The position numbers were made by a program, and so were the translations under genes. Below, piece after piece: positions 47,981-57,858 of a DNA stretch of 64,000 bases; position 1 is the first letter of the stretch; every line of letters starts with the position of its first letter. This stretch comes from Syntrophobacter fumaroxidans MPOB (lineage in GTDB: Bacteria; Desulfobacterota; Syntrophobacteria; Syntrophobacterales; Syntrophobacteraceae): positions 1,476,001 through 1,540,000 of the forward strand of contig NC_008554.1 of assembly GCF_000014965.1 (NCBI RefSeq). The letters run 5' to 3'. The notes beneath the pieces are model-generated. The model had not been told where the DNA came from, did not search any database, and worked only from the letters and a program-made list of their open reading frames with translations.

Positions 47981-48334
47981 ATGGAATACAAACGGGCTGA
48001 CCGGGTTGCAGACTTGCTGCGCAGGGAGATGGCGGATCTGCTCCTGCGCAGGATCAAGGATCCGAGGGTCTCAAAGGTCACCATCACCGCGATTGAAGTG
48101 ACCGACGACCTGCAGAATGCCAAAGTATTCTTTTGCCTCATGGGCGCGGCAACCGAAGAGGAAAAGCGTTCGGCGGCCCTCGGGCTGAACAGGGGCAAGG
48201 GTTTCATGCGCCTGGAACTCGGGAAGAGGTTGCATCTGAGATATCTTCCGCAACTCTCCTTCCACTACGACAGCTCCTTCGAGTACGGGGACAAGATCGA
48301 ACGCCTGTTGAAAGAATTGCATAAGAATGAATGA
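47981..48334 (+). CDS. rbfA: 30S ribosome-binding factor RbfA
   Basis: RbfA helps 16S rRNA maturation at low temperature. The 117-residue KH-like protein has RVADLLRREMADLL, RIKDPRVSKVTITAIEVTDDLQNAKVFF and the end LRYLPQLSFHYDSSFEYGDKI. Its last 8 bases overlap the nrnA start, so translation is coupled. Confidence 0.96.
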   Translation: MEYKRADRVADLLRREMADLLLRRIKDPRVSKVTITAIEVTDDLQNAKVFFCLMGAATEEEKRSAALGLNRGKGFMRLELGKRLHLRYLPQLSFHYDSSFEYGDKIERLLKELHKNE

Positions 48335-49307
48335 GTCGCAGCTCGAAATCTTATCGGAAATCGTCAGGGCCGTGAAGGCCGGCCGGCGATTCCTCGTGGT
48401 CACCCACGTCAGGCCCGACGGCGATGCCGTCGGGTCGGTCCTTGCGCTGACTTTCATGCTGCGCAAACTGGGCAGGAAAGCCGATGCGTATTGCGCCGAC
48501 CCGCTTCCCATCGGGTACGATTTCCTGGCCGGAGCAGAGGACATCAGGCACGACGTTTCCGATCCCTCTTCTTATGATGTAGCCATAACCGTGGACTGCG
48601 GAGACTTCCAGCGGGTGGGGGACGAGCTTGCGGAAGCGATTGCCCGTATCCCTTTGCTGATCAACATCGACCACCATGTCGGCAAATCCGTCTTCGGGCA
48701 CATCAACTGGGTGCAGACTTCGGCGAGCAGCACATGCGAGATGCTGTATCGCCTGAGTTCCATGCTCGAAGTGCCGCTCGACGCCGACATCGCTTCCCAG
48801 CTCTACACGGGAATCCTGACGGATACCGGGTCTTTTCGGTTTTCCAACACCAACCGCGATGTGCTGGAAATCGCCTCCAGGCTTGTCGCATCGGGGGCGC
48901 AGCCGTCACTGATCGCCCAATACGTGTACGACTCCGGCCAGCCCCAGCGTTTGCGGCTGCTGGCCAAAGTCCTGGCCACCGTGACGTTTCACGCCGACAA
49001 CCGCCTCGCCGCGGCGGAACTGAGCCAGAAAATGCTGGCCGAAACCGAAACCTCCCACCTGGACAGCGAAGGGTTCATCAATGAGCTGCGTTCGGTGCGG
49101 CCGGTCAGGCTGGCCATGCTCTTCCGGGAAGGCCGCAACGGAATGGTGCACGTCAGTCTGAGGTCCAAGGGGGATGTCGATGTCGCCGGTTTCGCCCACA
49201 AATACGGCGGAGGAGGTCATCGGCAGGCGGCCGCGTTTCGTGTCGCCGGGAACCTGGAGGAGGTCCGGTCTGCATTTACCACTGAAGCGTTGAGCTATAT
49301 TGCATGA
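48327..49307 (+). CDS. nrnA: DHH/DHHA1 phosphoesterase NrnA (nanoRNase / pAp phosphatase)
   Basis: The 326-residue protein has the DHH-domain motifs VVTHVRPDGDAVGS, TVDCGDFQRV, NIDHHVGK and TDTGSFRFSN. A C-terminal DHHA1 domain has GGGGHRQAAAFR. NrnA degrades 2-5-nt RNAs and dephosphorylates 3'-phosphoadenosine 5'-phosphate. It overlaps rbfA by 8 bases and truB by 4, a fully coupled arrangement. Confidence 0.94.
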   Translation: MNESQLEILSEIVRAVKAGRRFLVVTHVRPDGDAVGSVLALTFMLRKLGRKADAYCADPLPIGYDFLAGAEDIRHDVSDPSSYDVAITVDCGDFQRVGDELAEAIARIPLLINIDHHVGKSVFGHINWVQTSASSTCEMLYRLSSMLEVPLDADIASQLYTGILTDTGSFRFSNTNRDVLEIASRLVASGAQPSLIAQYVYDSGQPQRLRLLAKVLATVTFHADNRLAAAELSQKMLAETETSHLDSEGFINELRSVRPVRLAMLFREGRNGMVHVSLRSKGDVDVAGFAHKYGGGGHRQAAAFRVAGNLEEVRSAFTTEALSYIA

Positions 49308-50302
49308 GAGAGATGTTTCCCATAACCGCGCAATCGAGCACGGCATCCACGGGCGGTAACCCCTCCCGCCCCGATTTCGCCATGCGCGAAAAGGAGCCGA
49401 GCGGGCTCCTGGTTCTCGACAAGCCTGAAGGAATGACGTCCTCGACCCTCGTCACCAGGGTCAAGAGGCTGTTAGGCCTTCGCAAGGCAGGCCACTGCGG
49501 AACGCTGGACCCTTTCGCCACGGGTGTGCTCCTTGTATGCGTGAACCAGGCCACTCGATTCGCCGAGCAGCTGACCGGCCAGACCAAAGTCTACCGTTTC
49601 ACCGCGCGCTTGGGCATCGAAACGGATACGCTCGACAGGACCGGCACGGTGGTGCGCACCCGCGATGACGTGGTCCCGTCCGAACGGGAACTGCTGGAGG
49701 CGGTGCGCTTGCACGAGGGGACACAGGTGCAGGAGGTTCCTCGGTACGCGGCCGTGAAGGTTCAGGGAAAACGGCTGTACGAGCTGGCGAGAAAGGGAAT
49801 CGATGTCGAGCTGCCCAGGCGGGAAGTGCATATCCATCGCTTCGACTTGATTTCCTACCGTTACCCCGAGGTTGTTCTGGAAACGAAGTGCTCGAAGGGC
49901 ACGTACGTTCGTCAGTTGGCGGCGGATTTGGGGAGGCGCCTGGGATGCGGGGCTCACGTCATGCATCTGCGGCGGCTCGCGTGCGGCCCCTTCGGCCTGG
50001 AGCGGGCAAGCTCGCTGGAGCAGATGCACGACGGGGCTTCGGACGGCTCCTGGTTGGCGAAGCTCGTTCCCATGGCCGACGCGCTTTCGCACCTGCCCGC
50101 GCTGACGATCGAGGACGGGCAGGTTCTCAGTCGCTTGCGGTACGGACAGCTTGACGCAGACTGGGAGGCGGAACACTCCGGACGGTTTTCCCGGCGCGTG
50201 GGACCGGTGCGTATCGTCACCGCCGACGGACGCCTGGCGGCACTCTGGTGGCCGTGGCCGGAATCGGAGCACCAACGCCGTTTACGCGTGTTTCAACTTT
50301 GA
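49304..50302 (+). CDS. truB: tRNA pseudouridine-55 synthase TruB
   Basis: TruB makes pseudouridine 55 in the T-loop of tRNAs. The 332-residue protein has GLLVLDKPEGMTSS, the catalytic Asp in CGTLDPFATGVLLV, and KVYRFTARLGIETDT. The middle CSKGTYVRQLAADLGRRLG binds the RNA. The first 27 residues are not conserved; the ATG at 49304 overlaps nrnA by 4 bases, while the Met at about position 27 is a possible internal start. Confidence 0.95.
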   Translation: MREMFPITAQSSTASTGGNPSRPDFAMREKEPSGLLVLDKPEGMTSSTLVTRVKRLLGLRKAGHCGTLDPFATGVLLVCVNQATRFAEQLTGQTKVYRFTARLGIETDTLDRTGTVVRTRDDVVPSERELLEAVRLHEGTQVQEVPRYAAVKVQGKRLYELARKGIDVELPRREVHIHRFDLISYRYPEVVLETKCSKGTYVRQLAADLGRRLGCGAHVMHLRRLACGPFGLERASSLEQMHDGASDGSWLAKLVPMADALSHLPALTIEDGQVLSRLRYGQLDADWEAEHSGRFSRRVGPVRIVTADGRLAALWWPWPESEHQRRLRVFQL

Positions 50303-50381
50303 GGAGAGGTTTCAGTCCATGACTGAATTCAGAGGAACGCAAACAAGAATGGTCCACAGGTCTTGCGATTGACATCCAGAG

Positions 50382-50416
50382 ACTGACGACCGGGCGACCT
50401 GGGTCGCAATCAGTCA
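50382..50416 (+). promoter_or_regulatory. structured leader of rpsO, candidate S15 autoregulatory site
   Basis: GACTGA (50382-50387) pairs with TCAGTC (50411-50416), and inside it GCGAC (50395-50399) pairs with GTCGC (50404-50408) around a 4-base loop. The element ends 24 bases before the rpsO AAGGAGG. S15 in several bacteria represses its own mRNA by binding leader structures; this is an inferred candidate. Confidence 0.45.
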
Positions 50417-50454
50417 ACACACAATACTTTATCACGTTCAAGGAGGATCAAGCC

Positions 50455-50724
50455 GTGGTAATGACCCCTGAAAAGAAGAAGGAAATCATCGAAGGATTCA
50501 AAGTGCACTCGGCCGATACCGGGTCCCCGGAAGTGCAGATAGCCCTGCTCAGTGAGAGAATCAGCTATCTGACGGAACACTTTAAAATGCACAAGAAAGA
50601 TCATCATTCACGCCGGGGCCTCCTGAAGCTGGTTGGACAGCGCAGGCAGCTCCTCAATTACCTCAAAAAGAAGAACGCCGAACGTTACAATAACGTGATC
50701 GAACGTTTGGGACTGCGCCGCTAG
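50455..50724 (+). CDS. rpsO: 30S ribosomal protein S15
   Basis: The 89-residue protein is a complete S15: [22 protein letters not shown] and [24 protein letters not shown] are invariant-type sequence for binding 16S rRNA. It starts with GTG at 50455, 8 bases after AAGGAGG; the ATG two codons later is too far. The start MVMTPEKK parallels MVLTPEKK of other S15 proteins. It sits between truB and pnp as in E. coli. Confidence 0.97.
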   Translation: MVMTPEKKKEIIEGFKVHSADTGSPEVQIALLSERISYLTEHFKMHKKDHHSRRGLLKLVGQRRQLLNYLKKKNAERYNNVIERLGLRR

Positions 50725-50782
50725 CCGCGCCTGGTCATCTCTCCCTCGGGGCGAGATATCGTTCAAAATAAGGAAATGACCT

Positions 50783-52882
50783 ATGAAGCATTCAGTTCAA
50801 GTGGAAGTCGGCGGTCGCCCGATGGTATTCGAAGCCGGGGAGATTGCCCGCCAGGCCGGCGGTTCCGTGCTCATGCGTTACGGAGACACGGTGGTGCTTA
50901 TTGCAGCGACGAAGGAGGACCGAATTCGGGAAGGAATCGATTTCGTGCCTCTTATGGTGGACTATCAGGAGATGAGTTATGCCGCGGGGCGAATTCCGGG
51001 CGGGTTCTTCCGCCGCGAGATCGGCCGTCCGAGCGAGAAGGAAACTCTGACCTCCCGCCTGATCGACCGGCCCATCCGTCCGCTCTTTCCGAAAAAATAC
51101 TGCTACGAGACTCAGGTGGTCGCCACAGTCCTTTCGGTGGACATGGAGAATGAACCTGATGTCGTGGCGCTGACCGGAGCTTCGACGGCTCTCCATATTT
51201 CCCCGGTGCCCTTCCAGGGACCGGTGGCGGCCGTACGCGTCGGCAGAATCAACGGATCCTTCGCCATCAATCCCAGCGCGAAGGAACTCCTCGAGAGCGA
51301 CCTGAACGTCGTGGTGGCCGGCTCACGCGACGCGGTGGTGATGGTCGAAGGCGGCGCGGATTTCGTTTCGGAAGACGATCTCGTCGATGCCATCGACTTC
51401 GGGCACAAAGCCATTCTCCCCATCCTGGACGCCCAGGACGAGCTTCAGCGCAGGATCGCACCGGTAAAGGAGGCGCCTCCCGAGGTGGTGAGGAATGAAT
51501 CCCTGGTCCAGGCTGTCCGGGACGCCGCCGCGGCGGAAATGCGCGCGGTCATGACCACGCCGGAAAAGCACCCGCGTCGCGATCGGAAGAAAGCCCTGAA
51601 AGAACGTATCCAGGCGGAACTGGTCTCCGATGATCCCGATCGCCCGAAGCAGATCGACAATATTCTTGAAGACCTGGAAAAGGAAGTGGTTCGGCGCATG
51701 ATGGTGGAGGAAGGCCGCCGGATCGACGGAAGAAGGTTCGACGAGATCCGCCCCATCAACATCCAGGCGGGCGTTCTGCCGAGAACTCACGGTTCGGCGG
51801 TTTTCACCCGCGGCGAAACACAGGTGCTGGCCGTCGTGACGCTCGGCTCCTCTTCGGATGAGCAGAAGATCGAGGCCCTGGCGGGTGAAACCTTCAAGTC
51901 GTTCATGCTCCACTACAATTTCCCCGCGTTTTCCGTAGGCGAAGTCCGTCCGCTCCGCGGGCCGGGACGTCGGGAGATCGGACACGGGGCTCTCGCTGAA
52001 CGATCGGTGAAAGCCGTGCTTCCCAGGGACGGCGAATTCCCATACACCATCCGGGTGGTCTCCGAGGTCCTGGAATCCAACGGATCGAGCTCCATGGCCA
52101 CCGTTTGCGGGTCTTCGCTGGCGCTCATGGACGCAGGGGTTCCCATCACCGAACCGGTCGGGGGCATCGCCATGGGGTTGGTGAAGGAAGGGGACAAAAT
52201 CATCGTTCTCTCGGACATCCTTGGCGATGAAGACCACCTTGGCGATATGGATTTCAAGGTCACGGGCAGCGAACGGGGCATCACTGCGATCCAGATGGAC
52301 GTGAAGATCGCCGGAATCGACCGCGGCATCATGCAGCGCGCACTGGAACAGGCGCGCGCCGGCCGAATCTTCATCCTGGGGAAAATGAAGGAAGTGCTGT
52401 CGGCCCCGAGGCCTGAACTGTCCCCGTACGCCCCCCGCGTCATCACCATCATGATCAACCCGGAAAAGATCCGCGACGTGATCGGACCGGGAGGGAAGGT
52501 CATCCGTTCCATCGTTGCCGAAACGGGGGCCAAGATCGATATCGAAGATTCCGGAAAAGTCGTCATCATGAGCCCGGACGGCGCCGCCTGCGACAAGGCG
52601 GTGGAGCGGATCCGGGGGCTGACGCAGGAACCCGAGGTGGGGCAGCTCTACATGTCCCGCATTGTACGCGTCACCGATTTCGGAGCCTTTGCGGAAATCC
52701 TGCCCAACATCGAAGGTCTGATACACATCTCCCAGCTCGAGCACAGGCGGGTGCGCAAGGTCACCGACGTGGTCCAGGAAGGGGACGAGGTTCTTGTCAA
52801 GGTCATCGAAATCGACAAGGACGGGCGAATCCGCCTGAGTCGGAAAGCTGCCCTCGAAAAACCTGAAGGCGGCGGCCAATAG
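50783..52882 (+). CDS. pnp: polyribonucleotide nucleotidyltransferase (PNPase)
   Basis: PNPase degrades RNA from the 3' end with phosphate. The 699-residue protein has two RNase PH domains (about 1-225 and 310-540), with [15 protein letters not shown] and [18 protein letters not shown], linked by a helical domain. A KH domain follows ([17 protein letters not shown]), then a C-terminal S1 domain ([17 protein letters not shown]). It follows rpsO by 58 bases, the conserved pair in many bacteria. Confidence 0.97.
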
Positions 52883-53042
52883 AGGGTATTGAACGCACAC
52901 GAGGGCGCACGCTCTTCACTACCGGCCTGTGCCCCGTGGCCGTGGAAACTCCCCGGTTCGGCGTCTGAAGCGGCGCCGCGCCGTTTCGACCTGACGCTCG
53001 TTATCCGTGCTGATCGGCATCCTCAGTGGGAGAGAGGGAACA

Positions 53043-54299
53043 TTGCATCAAAAAACGGTTCTCCGCAACGGTATTCGTGTGCTGACCGAAAAGATTCCTT
53101 TTGCGCATTCGGTATCTACCGGGATTTGGGTCGGCGTGGGATCAAGAGACGAGGAAGAGGATGAGAGGGGGATCACTCACTTCATCGAGCACATGCTGTT
53201 CAAGGGAACTCAGCGACGAAGCGCGCTCGACATAGCCAAAGAGTTCGATTCCGTCGGGGGGTTCGCCAACGCCTTCACATCGAAGGAACACGTCTGCGTT
53301 CACGCCAAGGTTCTGGCATCCCACCTCCCCCTGGTGGTGGACGTCCTTTCGGATATCTTCTTGAATTCCGTGTTCTCGGACAACGAAATCGAACGGGAAC
53401 AACAGGTGATCCTCCAGGAAATCCGGATGATCGAAGATACTCCGGATGAGTACGTTCACATCCTTTTCCAGGAGATGTTCTGGAAGGACAACCCCCTGGG
53501 GCTGCCGATCTATGGATCGGCACAGGCCCTGGAGTCGCTCGACAGGACAAAGGTGCTTCGTTACCTGTCGCGGCATTTCCACTCCGACAAGATCGTCATC
53601 TCCGCGGCCGGCAACCTGGATCACGATCGTTTCCTGGAGCTCATCGGCCCCCCCATGGAAGGTCTCAACCATCCCGCGCTGCCCGGCCGGCGGGTCGTTC
53701 CAAAGAACCACCCCCTTGTCAGGATCATTCCCAAGGACCTGGAACTGGTCCACGTCTGTCTCGGAATGAGAGGCAATTCCCAGGTGGACGAAAACCGGTT
53801 CGCCTCGCATCTTTTGAACGTGGTACTGGGAAGCAGCATGAGCAGCAGGCTGTTCCAGGAAATCAGGGAAAAACGAGGCCTCGCCTACTCGGTCTATTCA
53901 TTCTCGCACAGTCATGTGGACGCGGGCATCCTTGGAATTTACGCCGGAGTCGGCGCGCGGAACGTGCAAGAGACACTCGAGCTCATCCGGGAACAGCTCT
54001 CCCTACTGGCCGATGAACTCATCTCCGACGAGGAGCTCAATGCCGCCAAGGAATACCTGAGGGGAAGCATGTACCTGAATGCGGAAAGCACCGACTCCCG
54101 AATGAACCGGATGGCCAAGAACGAGTTTCTTTTCGGTCGCTTTGTCGATTTTTCGGAAATCGAGGAGAAGATTGTCGGTGTCCGCGCGGAGCAGATCCGG
54201 GATTGGTTCCGGGAAGTCTATACACCGCAGGAGTTGACGGTGTTGCTAATGGGACCGGTGGAGATGGACCGCGCCGATGTGGAAAAGGCACTCTCCTGA
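53043..54299 (+). CDS. M16 family zinc peptidase (processing peptidase-like)
   Basis: The 418-residue protein has the inverted zinc motif HFIEH (in THFIEHMLFKGT) with the distal Glu in the EREQQVILQEIRM region, and a C-terminal inactive M16 half (RGLAYSVYSFSHS). It resembles the pitrilysin/mitochondrial processing-peptidase group found after pnp in many bacteria. I chose the TTG at 53043 because GAGAGAGGGA lies 3-8 bases before it; a GTG at 53007 is an alternative. It probably ends the rimP-pnp operon. Confidence 0.9.
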   Translation: MHQKTVLRNGIRVLTEKIPFAHSVSTGIWVGVGSRDEEEDERGITHFIEHMLFKGTQRRSALDIAKEFDSVGGFANAFTSKEHVCVHAKVLASHLPLVVDVLSDIFLNSVFSDNEIEREQQVILQEIRMIEDTPDEYVHILFQEMFWKDNPLGLPIYGSAQALESLDRTKVLRYLSRHFHSDKIVISAAGNLDHDRFLELIGPPMEGLNHPALPGRRVVPKNHPLVRIIPKDLELVHVCLGMRGNSQVDENRFASHLLNVVLGSSMSSRLFQEIREKRGLAYSVYSFSHSHVDAGILGIYAGVGARNVQETLELIREQLSLLADELISDEELNAAKEYLRGSMYLNAESTDSRMNRMAKNEFLFGRFVDFSEIEEKIVGVRAEQIRDWFREVYTPQELTVLLMGPVEMDRADVEKALS

Positions 54300-54542
54300 C
54301 AGCCCGTGAAGAGAGCCAGGGAGATGCTTTTTGCCGTCCATGGAAAGGACGCGACCAGGGCCGCGTCGAAGTGAGCGGGCTGCCCTCGTCTTCCGCGACC
54401 CCTAGGCGGAAACCCGGTGGGAAACCCAGGGCGCCGCTCTCGGCGGGCCGGCTGCCGCATTTTCAAGGTGATGGCGGGAAGTTGGGTTCAGCCGGGGTGA
54501 AGCCCGGAGCGGATTGTTCCGCGCACTCCCGAGGACACGTCC

Positions 54543-55325
54543 ATGTCGCTCATGTTTCAGGTCATTGCCAGCGGTTCCAAGGGAAACTCGATCCTGATTT
54601 CAAGCCCCCGGACGCACATCCTCCTGGATGCCGGGCTGAGCGCGAGAGAGCTTGTCCGCCGGCTCGAAAAGACTTCCGTGAACGCCCGGCAACTGGACGC
54701 GGTGGTCGTCAGCCACGAGCACGCCGACCATGTTCGGGGCGTCGGAGTGCTGAGCCGCCGGTTCGAACTGGTCGTCCACCTCAGCCAGGGTTCCCTGGAA
54801 GGCCTGGACCCGCAGATCGGCCGTCTGGCCGGCCACCAGGTCTTTCAGCCGGGCCGGGCTTTCGACATCGGCGACCTTCGGCTGCATCCTTTTCCCATTT
54901 CCCACGACGCCCGGGAACCGTCCGGTTTCGTTGTCGAGCACGCCGGCGTGAGGCTAGGCATCTGCACCGACCTCGGGGTCGTCACCGAGCTTGTCAAGGC
55001 AAGACTGCAGGGATGCTCCGGCCTGGTCATCGAAGCAAATCACGATCCGGACCTCCTGATCAACGGCCCCTATCCGTGGCACCTCAAACAGCGCATCAGG
55101 AGCCGGCACGGGCATCTGTCCAACATCGACAGCCTGGAGCTGCTGAAATGCCTCTACAACGAATGCTTGCGTTCAGTTGTGTTCGCCCACCTGAGCGAAA
55201 CGAACAACCACCCCGAACTCGTGCTTGAAAACTCCAGGGATTTGGTCAACAATCCCCGGTGGGAGAAGGTCCGTTTCCAAGTTGGAAAACAGCATGACGT
55301 CACGCCGCCCGTCGAACTGATGTGA
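54543..55325 (+). CDS. MBL-fold metallo-hydrolase (YycJ/WalJ-like)
   Basis: The 260-residue protein has the metallo-beta-lactamase motif SHEHADHVRG (residues 57-66), plus the strand motif FQVIASGSKGNSILI at the start, and SHDAREPSG, FAHLSETNNHP for the later metal ligands. It is closest to the YycJ group, putative exonucleases or nucleases acting on DNA. The function is not certain. It lies 243 bases after the M16 gene on the same strand. Confidence 0.85.
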   Translation: MSLMFQVIASGSKGNSILISSPRTHILLDAGLSARELVRRLEKTSVNARQLDAVVVSHEHADHVRGVGVLSRRFELVVHLSQGSLEGLDPQIGRLAGHQVFQPGRAFDIGDLRLHPFPISHDAREPSGFVVEHAGVRLGICTDLGVVTELVKARLQGCSGLVIEANHDPDLLINGPYPWHLKQRIRSRHGHLSNIDSLELLKCLYNECLRSVVFAHLSETNNHPELVLENSRDLVNNPRWEKVRFQVGKQHDVTPPVELM

Positions 55326-55661
55326 CGCCGCCCATCCGGCGTCCTTCGCTCCATGCCCCGAATCCGGACGCTCATCAGGTTTTCCGCCCGGTATCGCAAA
55401 ACACGGATTGACCTGTGCCGGCCCGGGACCTGCCGCCGCCCCTTCGGGGAACGCGCGCAAGCCCCGGCTGATACAATTTTGCGTTCAAGACGAGTGCATT
55501 GGCCGGGAAAGCATAAAGCCCTTCCCTGCGTCTGACGGGCGCATCGGTCCGTAGCAAGGGGCGGGCTCTATGCCCACCCGCTTCACCTCCCAACGGGCAG
55601 GTGTTGTGTCATCTCTTATGAACGCATCTCGGTATGAAACTACGATCGCAAGGATGATTCC
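55326..55661. other. intergenic region with inverted-repeat element copy B
   Basis: About 335 bases between the MBL and Usp genes. Half is the second copy of the dispersed element (55471-55635). No gene is recognised. Confidence 0.6.
55471..55635. repeat. small element with terminal inverted repeats (copy B)
   Basis: This 165-base copy is related to the one at 7565-7794. Its ends read ATAC...TGCGTTCAAGA on the left and TCTTATGAACGCA...GTAT on the right, so the inverted repeats are less perfect than in copy A. Shared interior: CATCGGTCCG, a GGGCGGGC/GCCCACCC hairpin and GGGCAGGTGTTG. It lacks about 65 bases present in copy A. It ends 26 bases before the Usp start codon. Confidence 0.7.
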
Positions 55662-56603
55662 GTGGAGACTCTGCAAAAGTGCCTGCTGCTTCCCATCGAC
55701 GGAAGCGAGGAATGTCTCAGGCCGGTTTCGTTCCTGAAGCGCCTGTACCCTGACTTGCGGAACATCAGCGTGATCCTCTTCTACTTGCGACCTCCGCTGT
55801 CCCCTTTCTACCAGGAAAAAGCGGATTCCGTGCCGTTGCTGGAAAAAAGAAAAGAGTTGTTCGCCGCCAGGGAGAGGAACTCTCGCGCGATCTTTGAGAA
55901 TGCGCGAAGACACCTCATTCGCGCGGGGTTTTCCGATGAGACGGTCCAGGAGTGTGCGGAGGAGAAACAATCCAGCGCAGGACGCCATGCATGCCTGCTC
56001 GCCGATATCAGGCAGGTGGACGCGGTCCTGGTTCAGAAGCGGGTCAGCAGCAGCCTGGAAGGTTTCCTGCGAGGGGACCCGACTTCGGACCTGCTTCGAC
56101 ACTGCCTGGCAAGCCCGATCTGGTTCACCGAGGGACAAGTCGATCCCGAGCGTGCCGCCATTTGCGTTCTCAACGAAGACGCATCGTTGCGGATCGCCGA
56201 TCATGCGGCCTTCATGCTTGCCGATACGACCGTGGAGATCACGCTCCTGCATGCGTCGAGAACGGTACCCCGGATGATCTCCGCGCATCCGGCCGGCGTA
56301 ATGGGAGAAGAGCTCGGCTCATGGCTGAAAACGCCGGCCGGGCAAGTCATCGAGCCCTTTCTGGCGGAATCCCGTCAAATCCTGCGCACGGCGGGAATCG
56401 ACGAATCCAGGGTTCGCGTGACGCTCATTCCCGACAAGGGCAACACCGCCATGGAGATCCTCTCCCACTGCCGGGAACAGGGGATCGGCATCGTTGCCCT
56501 CGGCCACTCCGAACCTGCTGGGACGTGGGGGTTCTTCAAGAACTCGGTGACTCGGAAGGTTCTCTCCGAATTCAAAAACATGGCGGTGTGGGTGAATCAG
56601 TGA
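55662..56603 (+). CDS. tandem universal stress protein (UspA family)
   Basis: The 313-residue protein is two Usp domains in series. The first (about 5-150) has KCLLLPIDGSEECLRPV and a degenerate nucleotide loop. The second (about 163-312) has AAICVLNEDASLRIADHAAFML and the end GIVALGHSEPAGTWGFFKNSVTRKVL, resembling the ATP-binding motif G-x2-G-x9-G-S/T with Asn in place of the last glycine. Usp proteins are induced in stress; the ATP binding of this one is uncertain. It starts with a GTG at 55662 and has repeat copy B directly upstream. Confidence 0.8.
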   Translation: METLQKCLLLPIDGSEECLRPVSFLKRLYPDLRNISVILFYLRPPLSPFYQEKADSVPLLEKRKELFAARERNSRAIFENARRHLIRAGFSDETVQECAEEKQSSAGRHACLLADIRQVDAVLVQKRVSSSLEGFLRGDPTSDLLRHCLASPIWFTEGQVDPERAAICVLNEDASLRIADHAAFMLADTTVEITLLHASRTVPRMISAHPAGVMGEELGSWLKTPAGQVIEPFLAESRQILRTAGIDESRVRVTLIPDKGNTAMEILSHCREQGIGIVALGHSEPAGTWGFFKNSVTRKVLSEFKNMAVWVNQ

Positions 56604-56770
56604 GGCTGAGCGGCATCCAGTGCGGCGACTCGGCGTGAATGACCCTCGGGGGTATCCGCGCAGTGGATGGGGAACGTCACGCGCACAGAGCGCACACGTC
56701 GATCCCGCCGCCTCGACGCCTTTCGGGAGGCGGCAGGGATCGAACTCGAAATTCAGCGGGGCACCGAAAG

Positions 56771-57826
56771 TCAGGCGCGCTTGGGCTTCAGTCCTTTCTT
56801 GGTCAAATCCTCGTAGATGATCAGAATCGGGCTCGCCACGAAGACGGACGAGTAGGTTCCCGTGATGATGCCGATCAACATGGCGAAGGTGAAATCATGG
56901 ATCACCGCGCCGCCCAGGAAAAAGAGGCACAGCAGAACGAAAAGCACGCAGGTCGAGGTGAGCAGTGTGCGGCTCAGGGTTTGATTGATCGCATCGTTGA
57001 CCATCACATCGAATTTCTGTTTCCTGTCCTTGTTGCGGTTTTCCCGGATACGGTCGTAGACGATGATCGTGTCGTTGAGCGAGTAGCCCGCAAGGGTCAA
57101 CAGGGCGGCGAACACCTCGATGGTGAACTCCTTGTCGAAAATGATGAAAATCCCTATGGTGATCAGGATGTCGTGCACGAGGGACACCAGTGCCCCGAGC
57201 GCGTAAGGCAACTTGAGGATCCAGCACAGAACGAGCGTGACGCACAGCGCCGCCACAACAAGGTAGGTGACGTTCGTCTGGAGAGCCTCCATGAAGTAGA
57301 TCCCGACCATCAACACGCCGCCCATCACGGCACTGGTAACCCATTTGAATTCGAACCTGCCGGAAATGTAGATGGCGATGAAGAGCAGCGCGTAGTACAT
57401 CGCCTTGAGCGCTTTCTGCCGCAGATCTTCGCCCACTTTGGGACCCACCATCTCCACGCGGAGCACGGTGGCCTTGCCTTCACCGAAAGCTTTGGCAAGA
57501 TCGCGATCGAACTTCTGCGACAGGGCCTGCAGCTCGGACGGCATGGCATCGGTTCGGATCAGGTACTCGTTGTTCTCCTTCGAACCGACTTGCTGGATGG
57601 TGCTGTTGGCGGCCTCTTCTTTGAGCGCCTCCCGAATCGCGTCCGGGTTTGTGGGCTGGCTGAATTTCACCTGGAGCAGGGTTCCGCCGGCAAAGTCGAC
57701 GCCCATGTTCAGGCCTTTCAAGTAGAACGCCGCCAATCCGATCAAGAGAACGACGACGGACGCAAGGAACGCTTTGTAGCGCATCCCCACAAAATTCAGA
57801 TTGATACCGGGCTTGATCAGTTCCAT
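56771..57826 (-). CDS. secF: protein translocase subunit SecF
   Basis: SecF forms with SecD the proton-driven partner of the Sec translocon that helps finish protein export. The 351-residue membrane protein has six predicted segments, YLKGLNMGVDFAGGTLLQV near residue 26, and GYSLNDTIIVYDRIREN near 243. It lies 32 bases after secD. Confidence 0.95.
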   Translation of the reverse strand: MELIKPGINLNFVGMRYKAFLASVVVLLIGLAAFYLKGLNMGVDFAGGTLLQVKFSQPTNPDAIREALKEEAANSTIQQVGSKENNEYLIRTDAMPSELQALSQKFDRDLAKAFGEGKATVLRVEMVGPKVGEDLRQKALKAMYYALLFIAIYISGRFEFKWVTSAVMGGVLMVGIYFMEALQTNVTYLVVAALCVTLVLCWILKLPYALGALVSLVHDILITIGIFIIFDKEFTIEVFAALLTLAGYSLNDTIIVYDRIRENRNKDRKQKFDVMVNDAINQTLSRTLLTSTCVLFVLLCLFFLGGAVIHDFTFAMLIGIITGTYSSVFVASPILIIYEDLTKKGLKPKRA

Positions 57827-57858
57827 TACCGCTCACCCCTTTTGGCGTCCGTGACGGA

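Noticed and set aside
52883-53042. TTGAACGCA after pnp as a third repeat copy
   Set aside because: Only a short match to the end of the element; the partner end and the interior are absent.
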